From: Enterobacter cloacae
Lineage (GTDB): Bacteria > Pseudomonadota > Gammaproteobacteria > Enterobacterales > Enterobacteriaceae
NCBI RefSeq assembly: GCF_011078175.1
Contig: NZ_JAALCJ010000003.1
Coordinates: 310,001 to 374,000 of the forward strand
Length of the DNA: 64,000 nt
Direction: 5' to 3'
Positions 25,423 to 36,219 of the stretch are shown piece by piece. The notes under the pieces were generated by a model. The model did no database searches. It saw only the letters and a list, made by a program, of their open reading frames with translations, and was not told the DNA's origin. The stretch's first letter is position 1. Each line of letters begins with the position of its first letter. A program made the translations under genes and the position numbers.

Positions 25423-27033
25423 CTATAGCGGCTCGTAGGTAAAGTAGTCGAAGTCCGCGTGGCAGCCGTCGCCGCTGATGTCCTCGCAGTGCAGCCCCAC
25501 AAACGCGCCGGTGAAGAAGCCGCGCCCGCCGATGTAGTCGTCCGACAGTTTCCACGCCTCATAGGTTACCGGCACGGTGTGCCACGTCTCGCCGTCGAAC
25601 GAGTAGCTGTAGCGGTAGACCAGCGTATCCACGTCTACCCGCAGCCAGATGCTCTCCGCCTGTTCCGGGACCGGAATCGGCTGCTCGTGCAGCGGCCACG
25701 ACGGCACGTTGTGGTCAAGCTGGATAACCTTGATCGTTCTGCCCTGCCCCTCCTCGTAGTCCACAAAGCAGTAGCTCCAGTTTTTGCTGTTGTAGTAGCA
25801 GGTCAGCCCCGCGCTCTGCTGGAAGTGGACCGGCGAGAACTGCATCCGCGTCTCCGCCCGGAAGGTAAAGTGCTGCCAGCGGCGCGCCACGGTCGACTGG
25901 GTGAAGGTTGAGTTGAGCGAGTCGTTGCCGTACAACCGTAAATAGCCGGGGCGCGCGGTGAGCGAGCCGAGGGTGTCGTCGAACGGAATACGCAGGGTCT
26001 GCAATTCAGGGGAAAGCGAACTGGCGTCGAAATCATCCCGCCAGCTGTTCTGAGCGGCCGCAGGTTGCTCCACCATTTGCGGGCCAGGCACGGTTAGCTG
26101 CGCGTGCTTGCCGCCCTCCACGTACGGCCAGCCGTCGCGCCATTCAATGCGGGCGATGCCGGTCTCGCGCCCCAGCGGACAGTAGCCGCGTCCGCCGGAG
26201 GCCAGCAGCGGCACGCCGGGCAGGCGCAGCGGGCGGCTGGTGAGGTAAGCCATATACCACTCCCCGGTGTGGGTTTGCAGCAGCGAGCCGTGGCCGCTCT
26301 TTTGCAGCGGGTTCTCCGGCAGGTGCCAGCTGGTCATCATCGTCACGTCCGGGTGAAGCTCGTACGGCCCGTCGATGGTTTTTGCACGCAGCACCACAAC
26401 GGCGTGCTCGTAGCCGGTGCCGCCTTCGGCAACCATCAGGTAGTACCATCCCGCGTGGCGATACAGGTGCGCCCCTTCGGTGTAGCAGAGCGGCGTGCCG
26501 GTAAACAGGGTTTTGCGCTCGGGCGAAAGGGTGCCGGTCTGCGGATCAAATTCCTGCATCACGATGGTGTTATGCGGGTTGCTGTGATGGCGCGGCCCCC
26601 ACGGGCGGTAGAGGTAATATTTGCGGCCATCGTCGTCGTGGAACAGGGACGGGTCAAACCCGCCGTTGCCCATCGGGATCGGCTCGCTCCACGGTCCCTC
26701 AATGGACGGCGCGGTGACGAGGAAATTGCGGCCGTTTTTCCACGGCGAATCAACAATCTTCACGTCGGTATAGAGCAGCCAGAATTTGCCGTCGGCATAG
26801 CTCAGGCACGGCGCCCAGATGCCGCCGGAGTCCGGGTTGCCCTTCATGTCCAGCATCGACACGCGGTCCAGCGGGGTGCTGACCAGCGACCAGTTTTTCA
26901 GGTCGCGGGAGTGGTAGATGCGTACGCCCGGGAACCACTCGAAGGTGGAAGTGGCGATGTAGTAGTCCTCACCCTGGCGGCACAGGGACGGGTCCGGGTT
27001 GAAGCCGGTCAGGATTGGGTTAGTGATTTCCAT
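25423..27033 (-). CDS. yagH: Glycoside hydrolase family 43 beta-xylosidase YagH
   Basis: 536 residues from MEITNPIL, the length of E. coli YagH. GH43 five-bladed propeller: NPILTGFNPDPSL at 4-16 with the catalytic base Asp, GGIWAPCLSY near 72-81, FDPSLFHDDDG with the pKa-modulating Asp, and the general acid Glu in YTEGAHL. A C-terminal beta-sandwich (DUF1349/xylosidase domain) follows from about 320. It releases xylose from xylo-oligosaccharides in the cytoplasm. Start is 11 bp after the yagG stop, so it is the distal gene of the yagEFGH direction. Confidence 0.92.
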   Translation of the reverse strand: MEITNPILTGFNPDPSLCRQGEDYYIATSTFEWFPGVRIYHSRDLKNWSLVSTPLDRVSMLDMKGNPDSGGIWAPCLSYADGKFWLLYTDVKIVDSPWKNGRNFLVTAPSIEGPWSEPIPMGNGGFDPSLFHDDDGRKYYLYRPWGPRHHSNPHNTIVMQEFDPQTGTLSPERKTLFTGTPLCYTEGAHLYRHAGWYYLMVAEGGTGYEHAVVVLRAKTIDGPYELHPDVTMMTSWHLPENPLQKSGHGSLLQTHTGEWYMAYLTSRPLRLPGVPLLASGGRGYCPLGRETGIARIEWRDGWPYVEGGKHAQLTVPGPQMVEQPAAAQNSWRDDFDASSLSPELQTLRIPFDDTLGSLTARPGYLRLYGNDSLNSTFTQSTVARRWQHFTFRAETRMQFSPVHFQQSAGLTCYYNSKNWSYCFVDYEEGQGRTIKVIQLDHNVPSWPLHEQPIPVPEQAESIWLRVDVDTLVYRYSYSFDGETWHTVPVTYEAWKLSDDYIGGRGFFTGAFVGLHCEDISGDGCHADFDYFTYEPL

Positions 27034-27044
27034 ATTGCCTCCGG

Positions 27045-28427
27045 TTAATGGGATGCGGCTGTCGCGGCGTCGGGAACGGCCTCGCCCTGGGCCGCGCGGT
27101 GCTTGATCAGCTGCTGGCTGATGGCCTCCACGCGGGCGTCGGTGAGCTTGTAGAACGACAGCATGATGAACATGCCCGCGTAGAGCACCACCGGCACCAC
27201 GCAGAACAGAATTTTGATGGTGGTGAGCACCTCGACCGGCTGCACGCTGCTGCTGGCGGAGTAGTTCACCCAGGCCAGGATCCAGCCCACCACCGCCCCG
27301 CCAATTGCCAGGCCAATCTTCAGGCTGAACAGGTAGGTGGAGAACACCAGCCCGTCGAGGCGGCGACCGCTGCGGCTCTCCTCGTAATCCACCACGTCGG
27401 AGGCCATCAGCCACTGTAGCGGCGTGGTAGTGTTAAAGACGAACAGGAACAGGATGTTGAGGGCGAAAATCAGGGCAATATGCTCCGCCGGCGTGAAGAA
27501 GATCAGCAGGCTAATCAGAGAGTAAGCGACAATTATCCACTTAAAGGCGGTGACGCGGTCGAAGCGGCCCAGCAGGCGGGACGAGAAGAGCGAGCCGAAC
27601 ATGGTGGCGAGGCTGCCGTAGAGCAAAAACTGCGTCGCCATCTCCGGGTGATCCATCACGTATTTCACGAAGTAGAGCGTCGCCCCGCCGCGCACCACGT
27701 TAGAGCAGGTCGCCATCATCTTGAAGGCGCACATGATCCGCCACTGGCCGTTGCCCAGCAGCAGCTTAAGATCTTTCGCCACCGACGAGCCTGGCTGCAC
27801 CTCAAAGGTGTAGCGCTCTTTGGTGGTGAAGAAGCAGACGTAGAGCAGGACCACGCCGCTCAGCCCCAGCACGCACATGGCGCCGAAGTAGCCCACCTGC
27901 TCGTCTCCTTTGCCGATGATGCTTACCAGCGGCAGCGCGATACCGCTGATGGCGAGCGACCCCGCGGCGGCGAGGAAGAAACGCCAGGACTGAAGGGCGT
28001 GGCGCTCTTTCGGATCGGCGGTGATCACCCCCGGCATGGCGCAGTACGGGACGTTAACGAAGGTGTAGACCAGGGTCAGGAGAATGTAGGTCACGCAGGC
28101 GTAGATGATTTTCCCCTGCGCCGAGAAGTCCGGCGTGTAGAAGGTCAGCACGCAGACGATGCCGAACGGAATGGCGCCCCACAGCAGGAACGGGCGGAAC
28201 TGGCCGTGCCGCGTGCGGGTGCGGTCAACCAGCAGCCCCATCAGCGGGTCAGTCACGGCGTCGAGCACGCGGGAGACTAAAAACAGCGTCCCCATAATCC
28301 CCGCCGACAGGCCGAAAACGTCGGTATAGAAATAGGCCAGCAGGAACATCGTGGCCTGCCAGACGAAGCCGCAGGCGGTGTCACCCAGCCCGTAGCCAAT
28401 TTTGTCTTTCATGGTTAATTGCGTCAT
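27045..28427 (-). CDS. yagG: GPH-family sugar symporter YagG
   Basis: 460 residues from MTQLTMKDKIGYGLGD; an in-frame start 23 codons earlier is less likely because E. coli YagG begins here. Twelve-segment MFS transporter of the glycoside-pentoside-hexuronide:cation type, with the DRTRTRHGQFRPFLLWG loop after segment 2 that is diagnostic of the family. It should import xylosides or xylo-oligosaccharides for YagH. 225 bp separate it from yagF, so it may have its own promoter there. Confidence 0.92.
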   Translation of the reverse strand: MTQLTMKDKIGYGLGDTACGFVWQATMFLLAYFYTDVFGLSAGIMGTLFLVSRVLDAVTDPLMGLLVDRTRTRHGQFRPFLLWGAIPFGIVCVLTFYTPDFSAQGKIIYACVTYILLTLVYTFVNVPYCAMPGVITADPKERHALQSWRFFLAAAGSLAISGIALPLVSIIGKGDEQVGYFGAMCVLGLSGVVLLYVCFFTTKERYTFEVQPGSSVAKDLKLLLGNGQWRIMCAFKMMATCSNVVRGGATLYFVKYVMDHPEMATQFLLYGSLATMFGSLFSSRLLGRFDRVTAFKWIIVAYSLISLLIFFTPAEHIALIFALNILFLFVFNTTTPLQWLMASDVVDYEESRSGRRLDGLVFSTYLFSLKIGLAIGGAVVGWILAWVNYSASSSVQPVEVLTTIKILFCVVPVVLYAGMFIMLSFYKLTDARVEAISQQLIKHRAAQGEAVPDAATAASH

Positions 28428-28652
28428 CAGAATTACACCCTTATGTCGTGCGCTGAATAACAACGTCGTGTTAATGGAGTGTAATGAGCTGCTCAATTAA
28501 CCAGCAATGGCCATATCTTATTTCTGAATTATGTTATTTTGCTTTTGTGACGCCGACGATATATATCAACGCATTGTTTATATTAATAAATAACAGAAAC
28601 GCGAAAGCCGCCCGCGGAATATTTCCCGCAGACGTTTTTTTTCTAAAAATAA

Positions 28653-30620
28653 TTAAATGCCGAGCGCTTTTTTACCGGCGTTAATTACCTCAATGATTTT
28701 ATCGGTGTCATAAATACAGCCTTTCCAGGTGCCGCCGCTCACCGACTGCAATGCTGCCCATAGCCGGGTATCGTCCGGCAAAAAGTCGTGGGCGTGCAGG
28801 TCCGGATGCGTCCGCCGCCGTGCCAGCTCGCGCGCCCCCTCTTCCGGCGTCAGCGGGTTGTCCGCCGTGCCGATAAAGTTCACGCTGCCCGTCAGCGTCA
28901 GACGATCCACCGCAATCTCAATGATGTCGTTATCGCGCAGCTTGCCGATCGGCCCGCCCGCCAGCGCCTCCGGCGACACGTGGCCGAAGCAGGCGCCCGT
29001 CGACACGCCCGAGAAGCGCGCATCGGTAATCAGCGACACCGTTTTGCCCCACGAGATATGCTTCAGCGCGGAGGTGAGCTGATAGGTCTCTTCCATGCCG
29101 GTGCCGGACGGCCCGCCGCCGATCACCACCATGATATCGCCCTGCTGGATCTCTTCCCGCTTGATGGCCTTAATCGCCTGCGCTTCTGAGACAAACACCC
29201 GCGCCCGGCCGGTGTGACGGTAAACGCCATCGTCACCGACCACCGACGGGTCGATCGCCGTGGCCTTGATCACCGATCCTTCCGGCGCGATGTTGCCCGT
29301 CGGGAAGCAGACCGTTGAGGTCAGCCCTTTCGCTTTGGCCTTTTCGGGCGGCAGGATCACGTCATCCGGCTCCACGCCGTCCTGCTCGCGCAGGCACTGG
29401 CGGAAGCGCTTGCGGCGCTCGGATGCCTGCCACCAGTCGAGGTTCTCGCCCACCGTCTGGCCGGTGACGGTCATGGCGTCCAGATGCAGCAGGCCGAGAT
29501 CGCGCAGGTGGAGCATCACCTCCGGCACGCCGCCCGCGAGGAAGGCGCGCACGGTCGGATGATAGTCAGGACCGTTGGGCAGCACGCTCACCAGGCGCGG
29601 CACCCTGCGGTTGACGCGCGTCCAGTGGTCGACGTCAGGAAGGGTGCATCCCGCCGCGTGGGCGATGGCCGGTATGTGCAGCAGTAAATTGGTGGAACCG
29701 CCGAACGCCGCGTGGATCACCATCGCATTTTCGATGGCTTTATCGGTGAGGATATCGCGCGTGGTGATGCCGCGGTTATCCAGCTCGCTGACCGCGCGCG
29801 CCGACTGTCGGGCGATCTCCAGCCACACCGCCTGCCCCGACGGGGCCAGCGCGGAGTGCGGCAGCGCCAGACCCAGCGCTTCCGCCACCACCTGCGAGGT
29901 GCCCGCCGTGCCGAGGAACTGACACCCGCCGCCCGGCGAGGCACAGGCGCGACAGCCCAGCTCGGCGGCCTCCTGCAAGGAAAGTTCGTGGTTGGCAAAA
30001 CGCGCGCCGATGGTCTGCACCTTGCCCGCGTCTTCACCCACGGTCGGCGGCAGCGTCGCGCCGCCCGGCACCAGAATGGTCGGCAGATCGTGCATGGCGG
30101 CCAGCGCGATCATCGTCGCAGGCAGCCCTTTATCGCAGGTTGCCACACCAATCACCGCCCGCCGCGTCGGCAGGGAGCGGATCAGACGACGAAACACGAT
30201 CGCCGCGTCGTTGCGGTACGGCAGGGAGTCGAACATACCGTGCGTGCCCTGAGAGCGCCCGTCGCACGGATCGCTGACGAAGGCCGCAAACGGGATCCCG
30301 CCGTTGCGGGTGATCTCCTTCGCCGCCGCCTGCATCTGCATGCCGATTTCCCAGTGTCCGGTGTGGTAGCCCAGCGCAACCGGGCGTCCGTCCCCGGCGC
30401 GGATGCCGCCCTGGGTGCCGATGATCAGCACCTCTTTACCGGTCAGCCTGTTGGCGTCCCAGCCCATCCCGGCGTTTTGCGTCATGCCGAACAGGTTGCC
30501 GCTGGGGGATTCCATCAGCATCTGTGGAGTCAGCGGCAGCGCGCCCTGCGGCCCCGCCGCGTGGGTGATCACCGCATAAAACGCGTCGTCCTGTGGGGTG
30601 AAAATTTTCTCAATGGTCAT
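28653..30620 (-). CDS. yagF: D-xylonate dehydratase YagF (IlvD/Edd family)
   Basis: 655 residues, as E. coli YagF. Iron-sulfur dehydratase of the IlvD/Edd family: cluster cysteines in [13 protein letters not shown] near 112-124 and [13 protein letters not shown] near 158-170, plus the C-terminal [17 protein letters not shown]. It dehydrates D-xylonate to 2-keto-3-deoxy-xylonate. It lies 14 bp downstream of yagE and forms the core catabolic pair with it. Confidence 0.93.
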   Translation of the reverse strand: MTIEKIFTPQDDAFYAVITHAAGPQGALPLTPQMLMESPSGNLFGMTQNAGMGWDANRLTGKEVLIIGTQGGIRAGDGRPVALGYHTGHWEIGMQMQAAAKEITRNGGIPFAAFVSDPCDGRSQGTHGMFDSLPYRNDAAIVFRRLIRSLPTRRAVIGVATCDKGLPATMIALAAMHDLPTILVPGGATLPPTVGEDAGKVQTIGARFANHELSLQEAAELGCRACASPGGGCQFLGTAGTSQVVAEALGLALPHSALAPSGQAVWLEIARQSARAVSELDNRGITTRDILTDKAIENAMVIHAAFGGSTNLLLHIPAIAHAAGCTLPDVDHWTRVNRRVPRLVSVLPNGPDYHPTVRAFLAGGVPEVMLHLRDLGLLHLDAMTVTGQTVGENLDWWQASERRKRFRQCLREQDGVEPDDVILPPEKAKAKGLTSTVCFPTGNIAPEGSVIKATAIDPSVVGDDGVYRHTGRARVFVSEAQAIKAIKREEIQQGDIMVVIGGGPSGTGMEETYQLTSALKHISWGKTVSLITDARFSGVSTGACFGHVSPEALAGGPIGKLRDNDIIEIAVDRLTLTGSVNFIGTADNPLTPEEGARELARRRTHPDLHAHDFLPDDTRLWAALQSVSGGTWKGCIYDTDKIIEVINAGKKALGI

Positions 30621-30634
30621 CGTTATCGTCCGGC

Positions 30635-31543
30635 TCAGCAGAGCTTGAGCTGTTGCAGCAGGGTTTTCAGCTGCGCCTTACGCGGCTCGTCCAGCGGCGA
30701 GGCTGGCGGCAGAACGTGCGTGGAGATCGGGCGACCGCAAAGCACAATCGCCTCTTTAATAACGTTCACGAACGGCGTATCCAGCTGATACAGCTGCGGG
30801 ATTTGCAGCAGGGTCTGATGATACTCAGCCGCTTTCGCCACGTCCTTATCGCGCCAGGCTTTCAGAAGATTTACCGACACCTGCGGCGCAAAGTTGCCGC
30901 TGGCCGAGATCGCCCCGTCGCCGCCGAGCAGCAGAGTATTAAACAGATGGTCGTCGTAGCCGCACAGCACGGTGAAGTGCGGATGAGCGCCTTTGACGGT
31001 GTGGATCATGCTGCGCAGATGGGCGACGGAGTCGATGGTGTCTTTGATGCCTACGATGTTACTGCGCGAGTCGGCGAGGGTTTTCACCAGCGCTGGCGTG
31101 AGATCCTGCCCGGTCAGCGCCGGGAAGTTATAGAGCATCACCGGCAGCGTGACGCTGTCGGCCACCTGTTCGAAATAGCGGATCAGGTTCGCTTCCGACA
31201 CTTTCCAGTAGTAGGGGTTGATGACCACGATGCCGTCCGCGCCCGCCTGCTGCGCGTGCTGGCTCAGTTCAATGGTTTCCCGGGCGTTGGTGCCCCCGGT
31301 GCCGATCAGGACCGGCACGCGACGATCGACATGATCGATAGCAAAGCGGGCAATGGTTTTACGCTCTTCGGCGCTGAGCTGGGAGAACTCACCGCCGCTG
31401 CCGAGGAAGAACAGGCCATCAACGCCTGCGGCGATCAGATCGTCGATCAGCGCGGCGGTGCCCTGCTTATCGAGCTGGCCATCGGCGGTAAAAATGGTGG
31501 AGACAGGGGGAATGATTCCCGTGAACAACGCGGACTGCGGCAT
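30635..31543 (-). CDS. yagE: 2-keto-3-deoxy-sugar-acid aldolase YagE (DHDPS/NAL family)
   Basis: 302 residues, as E. coli YagE. Class I aldolase of the dihydrodipicolinate synthase/N-acetylneuraminate lyase superfamily: GSGGEFSQL near 48-56, YNFPALTG near 137-144 with the catalytic Tyr, and the Schiff-base Lys in GIKDT at about 173-177. It cleaves 2-keto-3-deoxy-xylonate to pyruvate and glycolaldehyde. First gene of yagEFGH; a palindrome 24 bp upstream is the probable XynR operator. Confidence 0.93.
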   Translation of the reverse strand: MPQSALFTGIIPPVSTIFTADGQLDKQGTAALIDDLIAAGVDGLFFLGSGGEFSQLSAEERKTIARFAIDHVDRRVPVLIGTGGTNARETIELSQHAQQAGADGIVVINPYYWKVSEANLIRYFEQVADSVTLPVMLYNFPALTGQDLTPALVKTLADSRSNIVGIKDTIDSVAHLRSMIHTVKGAHPHFTVLCGYDDHLFNTLLLGGDGAISASGNFAPQVSVNLLKAWRDKDVAKAAEYHQTLLQIPQLYQLDTPFVNVIKEAIVLCGRPISTHVLPPASPLDEPRKAQLKTLLQQLKLC

Positions 31544-31566
31544 GCGATCTCCTTGCTGAATGATTT

Positions 31567-31585
31567 TGTTCTACATTATAGAACA
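31567..31585 (-). promoter_or_regulatory. Probable XynR operator upstream of yagE
   Basis: Perfect 7-bp arms TGTTCTA and TAGAACA around CATTA, 24-42 bp upstream of the yagE start. IclR-type regulators bind short inverted repeats of this form. Assignment to XynR is by position. Confidence 0.65.
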
Positions 31586-31701
31586 GCGTTCATTAATTTG
31601 ACGATCATACTATGACGCAGAAAAAGCGCAGGTAAATGGGAGATGAGGAGGGAGTGCGGGAAATTTAAGCTGGATCACAGATTGAAGGGTGCGGCCTGAT
31701 G

Positions 31702-31777
31702 CCCTCACCCTAACCCTCTCCCACAGGGAGAGGGAACTTTTACACCCTCTCCCCATGGGAGAGGGCCGGGGTGAGGG
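31702..31777. repeat. Paired palindromic repeat (two inverted units), one base from the tabA stop
   Basis: Unit 1 CCCTCACCCTAACCCTCTCC..., unit 2 inverted ...GGGAGAGGGCCGGGGTGAGGG. Each unit is itself a hairpin, and the pair forms a larger cruciform. It may also end yagE-side or tabA transcripts. Confidence 0.75.
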
Positions 31778-31778
31778 A

Positions 31779-32906
<1,128 letters not shown>

Positions 32907-34127
32907 ATGGAAAAGCATTACGTCGGTTCTGAAATTGGTCAATTGCGTAGCGTTATGCTGCACCGCCCTAACTTAAGTCTGAAACGGTTAACGCCCTCAA
33001 ACTGTCAGGAGCTGTTATTTGATGACGTGCTCTCGGTTGAACGGGCGGGTGAAGAGCATGACATTTTCGCAAACACGCTGCGCGAGCAGGGTGTGGAAGT
33101 CCTGCTGTTGACCGACCTTCTTACGCAAACCCTTGATATTGCTGAAGCGAAAGCCTGGCTTCTTGAAACGCAAATCTCCGACTATCGCCTTGGCCCAACC
33201 TTTGCCGCCGACGTGCGCGGCTGGCTGGCGGATATGCCGCACCGCGAACTGGCGCGCAGATTAAGCGGCGGATTAACCTACGGCGAAATTCCGGCGGCCA
33301 TCAAAAATATGGTGGTAGATACCCACACGGCGAATGACTTTATTATGAAGCCGCTGCCGAACCATTTATTTACCCGCGATACCTCCTGCTGGATTTATAA
33401 CGGCGTTTCCATTAACCCGATGGCCAAACCCGCCCGTCAGCGTGAAACCAATAACCTTCGGGCAATATATCGCTGGCATCCGGCATTTGCCGACGGCGAT
33501 TTTATTAAGTATTTCGGCGACGAAAATATTAATTACGACCACGCCACCCTGGAAGGCGGCGACGTATTAGTGATTGGTCGCGGGGCGGTATTGATCGGCA
33601 TGTCCGAGCGCACGACGCCGCAGGGCGTGGAGTTCCTCGCCAACAGCCTGTTCAAACACCGCCAGGCCGAGCGCGTGATTGCCGTTGAACTGCCAAAACA
33701 CCGCTCCTGCATGCACCTCGACACCGTGATGACCCACATCGACGTGGACACGTTCTCCGTTTACCCGGAAGTAGTGCGCAAGGACGCCCAGTGCTGGACG
33801 CTCACTCCGGACGGACGCGGCGGCCTGCTGCGCACCCAGGAAACCGACCTGCTGCACGCCATCGAGAAAGCCCTCGGCATTAACCACATCCGCCTGATCA
33901 CCACCGGCGGCGACGCCTTCGAAGCCGAGCGCGAGCAGTGGAACGACGCCAACAACGTGCTGACCATCCGCCCCGGCGTGGTGATTGGCTACGAGCGCAA
34001 CGTCTGGACCAACGAGAAGTACGACAAAGCGGGCATCACCGTGCTGCCGATCCCGGGCGACGAGCTGGGACGCGGGCGCGGCGGCGCGCGCTGCATGAGC
34101 TGCCCACTGGAACGCGAAGGAATTTAA
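32907..34127 (+). CDS. arcA: Arginine deiminase ArcA
   Basis: 406 residues. Hydrolyses arginine to citrulline and ammonia, first step of the ADI fermentation pathway. Guanidine-modifying fold: FTRDTSCW near 155-162, EGGDVLVIG near 213-221 with a substrate Asp, [10 protein letters not shown] with the catalytic His near 271-280, and [12 protein letters not shown] at the end with the nucleophile Cys396. AAAGGAATAATT precedes the ATG. Followed 10 bp later by arcC. It is the arginine deiminase, not the redox regulator also called ArcA. Confidence 0.96.
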   Translation: MEKHYVGSEIGQLRSVMLHRPNLSLKRLTPSNCQELLFDDVLSVERAGEEHDIFANTLREQGVEVLLLTDLLTQTLDIAEAKAWLLETQISDYRLGPTFAADVRGWLADMPHRELARRLSGGLTYGEIPAAIKNMVVDTHTANDFIMKPLPNHLFTRDTSCWIYNGVSINPMAKPARQRETNNLRAIYRWHPAFADGDFIKYFGDENINYDHATLEGGDVLVIGRGAVLIGMSERTTPQGVEFLANSLFKHRQAERVIAVELPKHRSCMHLDTVMTHIDVDTFSVYPEVVRKDAQCWTLTPDGRGGLLRTQETDLLHAIEKALGINHIRLITTGGDAFEAEREQWNDANNVLTIRPGVVIGYERNVWTNEKYDKAGITVLPIPGDELGRGRGGARCMSCPLEREGI

Positions 34128-34137
34128 AGGAGCCATC

Positions 34138-35049
34138 ATGGAACGAAAACCCACTCTGGTTGTGGCGCTGGGCGGCAACGCGCTGCTCAGGCGCGGCGAG
34201 CCGCTGGAAGCGGATATCCAGCGCCAGAACATCGAGCAGGCCGCCCGCATCATCGCCGGGCTCACGGCGCAGTGGCGCGTGGTGCTGGTGCACGGCAACG
34301 GGCCGCAGGTCGGGCTGCTGGCGTTGCAAAACAGCGCCTACGACAAAGTCGCCCCCTATCCGCTGGACGTTCTCGGCGCCGAAAGTCAGGGAATGATCGG
34401 CTACATGCTCCAGCAGGCGCTGAAAAACAGCCTGCCGCAGCGTGAGGTGAGCGTCCTGCTTACCCAGGTTGAAGTGGACCCGGCCGATCCGGCCTTCACC
34501 AGCCCAACCAAGTACATCGGCCCGATCTACACCGACGCGCAGGCGAAGGCGCTGGCCGCGGAGAAAGGTTGGATCTTCAAGGCCGACGGCAGCGCCTTCC
34601 GCCGCGTAGTGCCCTCTCCGCAGCCGAAGCGCATCGTCGAGAGCGACGCCATCACGGCGCTGATCCAGCGCGACCACCTGGTGATCTGCAACGGCGGCGG
34701 CGGCGTGCCGGTGGTGGAAAACGCCAACGGCTATCGCGGCATTGAGGCAGTGATCGACAAAGACCTCTCCGCTGCCCTGCTGGCGCGCCAGATCGAGGCC
34801 GATGCCCTGCTGATCCTCACCGATGCCGACGCGGTCTACCTCGACTGGGGCACACCGACCCAGCGTCCGCTGGCGCAGGTGACGCCGGAACTGCTCAGAG
34901 GCATGCAGTTTGACGCCGGATCGATGGGGCCGAAAGTGGCCGCCTGCCGCGAGTTTGTTGAAGCCTGCAACGGCATTGCCGGGATCGGCGCGCTGGCCGA
35001 CGGAGCAGAGATCCTGGCGGGCGAGAAAGGCACGTTGATTCGTAACTAA
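34138..35049 (+). CDS. arcC: Carbamate kinase ArcC
   Basis: 303 residues. Transfers phosphate from carbamoyl phosphate to ADP, giving ATP, ammonia and CO2, the energy-yielding last step of the ADI pathway. Amino-acid-kinase fold: VVALGGNALLRRGEP near 8-22, HGNGPQVGLLALQN near 56-69, CNGGGGVPV near 183-191 and LTDADAVYLDWG near 222-233. AAAGGAG precedes the start. A repeat pair separates it from arcB. Confidence 0.95.
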   Translation: MERKPTLVVALGGNALLRRGEPLEADIQRQNIEQAARIIAGLTAQWRVVLVHGNGPQVGLLALQNSAYDKVAPYPLDVLGAESQGMIGYMLQQALKNSLPQREVSVLLTQVEVDPADPAFTSPTKYIGPIYTDAQAKALAAEKGWIFKADGSAFRRVVPSPQPKRIVESDAITALIQRDHLVICNGGGGVPVVENANGYRGIEAVIDKDLSAALLARQIEADALLILTDADAVYLDWGTPTQRPLAQVTPELLRGMQFDAGSMGPKVAACREFVEACNGIAGIGALADGAEILAGEKGTLIRN

Positions 35050-35055
35050 CCCCCT

Positions 35056-35132
35056 CCCCTCACCCTAACCCTCTCCCGGAGGGAGAGGGAATGTAAGCCC
35101 CCTCTCCCCGTGGGAAAGGGCCGGGGTGAGGG
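35056..35132. repeat. Paired palindromic repeat between arcC and arcB
   Basis: CCCTCACCCTAACCCTCTCC... then ...GGGAAAGGGCCGGGGTGAGGG, two inverted units inside the operon. As a strong mRNA structure it could stabilise the upstream arcAC message or lower arcB expression. Confidence 0.75.
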
Positions 35133-35167
35133 CATCAGACAGCACAAATTTTAAAAAGGATTTACCC

Positions 35168-36172
35168 ATGACCATCAACCTGAAAAACCGCAACTTCCTC
35201 AAACTGCTGGACTTCACCCCCGCCGAGATCCAGTACCTGATCGACCTCGCCATCGAGCTGAAAGCGGCCAAAAAAGCCGGACGCGAAAAGCAAACGCTGG
35301 TCGGGAAAAATATCGCGCTGATTTTTGAAAAAACCTCCACCCGCACCCGCTGCGCCTTTGAAGTGGGCGCGTTTGACCAGGGCGCGCAGGTGACCTACCT
35401 CGGCCCAAGCGGATCGCAGATCGGCCATAAAGAGTCGATGAAGGACACCGCCCGCGTGTTGGGCCGCATGTATGACGGTATCGAATACCGCGGCTACGGC
35501 CAGTCGATTGTTGAAGAGCTGGGTGAATACGCGGGCGTACCGGTATGGAACGGCCTGACCGACGAGTTCCACCCGACGCAAATCCTTGCCGACCTGATGA
35601 CCATGCTCGAGCACGCGCCGGGCAAAACCCTGCCGGAGCTGAGCTTTGCTTATCTCGGCGACGCGCGCAACAACATGGGCAACTCGCTGATGGTCGGCGC
35701 GGCGAAGATGGGGATGGACATCCGCCTCGTGGCGCCAAAATCTTTCTGGCCGGAAGCGGGACTGGTTGAGCAGTGCCGCGCCATCGCCAAAGAGACCGGC
35801 GCGCGCATCACCCTGACCGACGACGTGGAAGAAGGCGTGCGGGGAACGGATTTCCTCTACACCGACGTGTGGGTCTCCATGGGCGAGCCGAAAGAGGCCT
35901 GGGCCGAACGCGTCAGCCTGATGAAGCCCTATCAAATCAACGCGGACGTCATGAAAGCCACCGGCAACCCGAACGTCAAGTTCATGCACTGCCTGCCGGC
36001 GTTCCACAACGAACACACCAAAGTGGGCCGCGAAATCGAAATGGCCTATGGCCTGAAAGGGCTGGAGGTGACGGAAGAGGTCTTCGAATCCCCGAACTCT
36101 ATCGTCTTCGACGAAGCAGAGAACCGCATGCATACCATTAAAGCGGTCATGGTGGCGACACTCGGCGACTAA
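35168..36172 (+). CDS. arcB: Ornithine carbamoyltransferase, catabolic (ArcB)
   Basis: 334 residues from [10 protein letters not shown], preceded by AAAAAGGATTTACCC. Same fold as the anabolic enzyme at 23.5 kb: carbamoyl-phosphate loop [11 protein letters not shown] near 55-65, [12 protein letters not shown] near 271-282. In the ADI pathway it runs backward, splitting citrulline into ornithine and carbamoyl phosphate. It has no ARG box of its own and lies within arcA-arcC-arcB-arcD. Confidence 0.93.
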   Translation: MTINLKNRNFLKLLDFTPAEIQYLIDLAIELKAAKKAGREKQTLVGKNIALIFEKTSTRTRCAFEVGAFDQGAQVTYLGPSGSQIGHKESMKDTARVLGRMYDGIEYRGYGQSIVEELGEYAGVPVWNGLTDEFHPTQILADLMTMLEHAPGKTLPELSFAYLGDARNNMGNSLMVGAAKMGMDIRLVAPKSFWPEAGLVEQCRAIAKETGARITLTDDVEEGVRGTDFLYTDVWVSMGEPKEAWAERVSLMKPYQINADVMKATGNPNVKFMHCLPAFHNEHTKVGREIEMAYGLKGLEVTEEVFESPNSIVFDEAENRMHTIKAVMVATLGD

Positions 36173-36219
36173 TCACCGCCCGGCGCACCGCAGGGGGCGC
36201 CGGGTTTCAGGAGAACATC

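Noticed and set aside
29712-30788. Very long open frame antisense to yagF
   Set aside because: High-GC third-position shadow of yagF, with Arg/His/Gln-rich composition. Similar shadows lie opposite argF, arcB, GH20, mgtA, miaE and nrdD.
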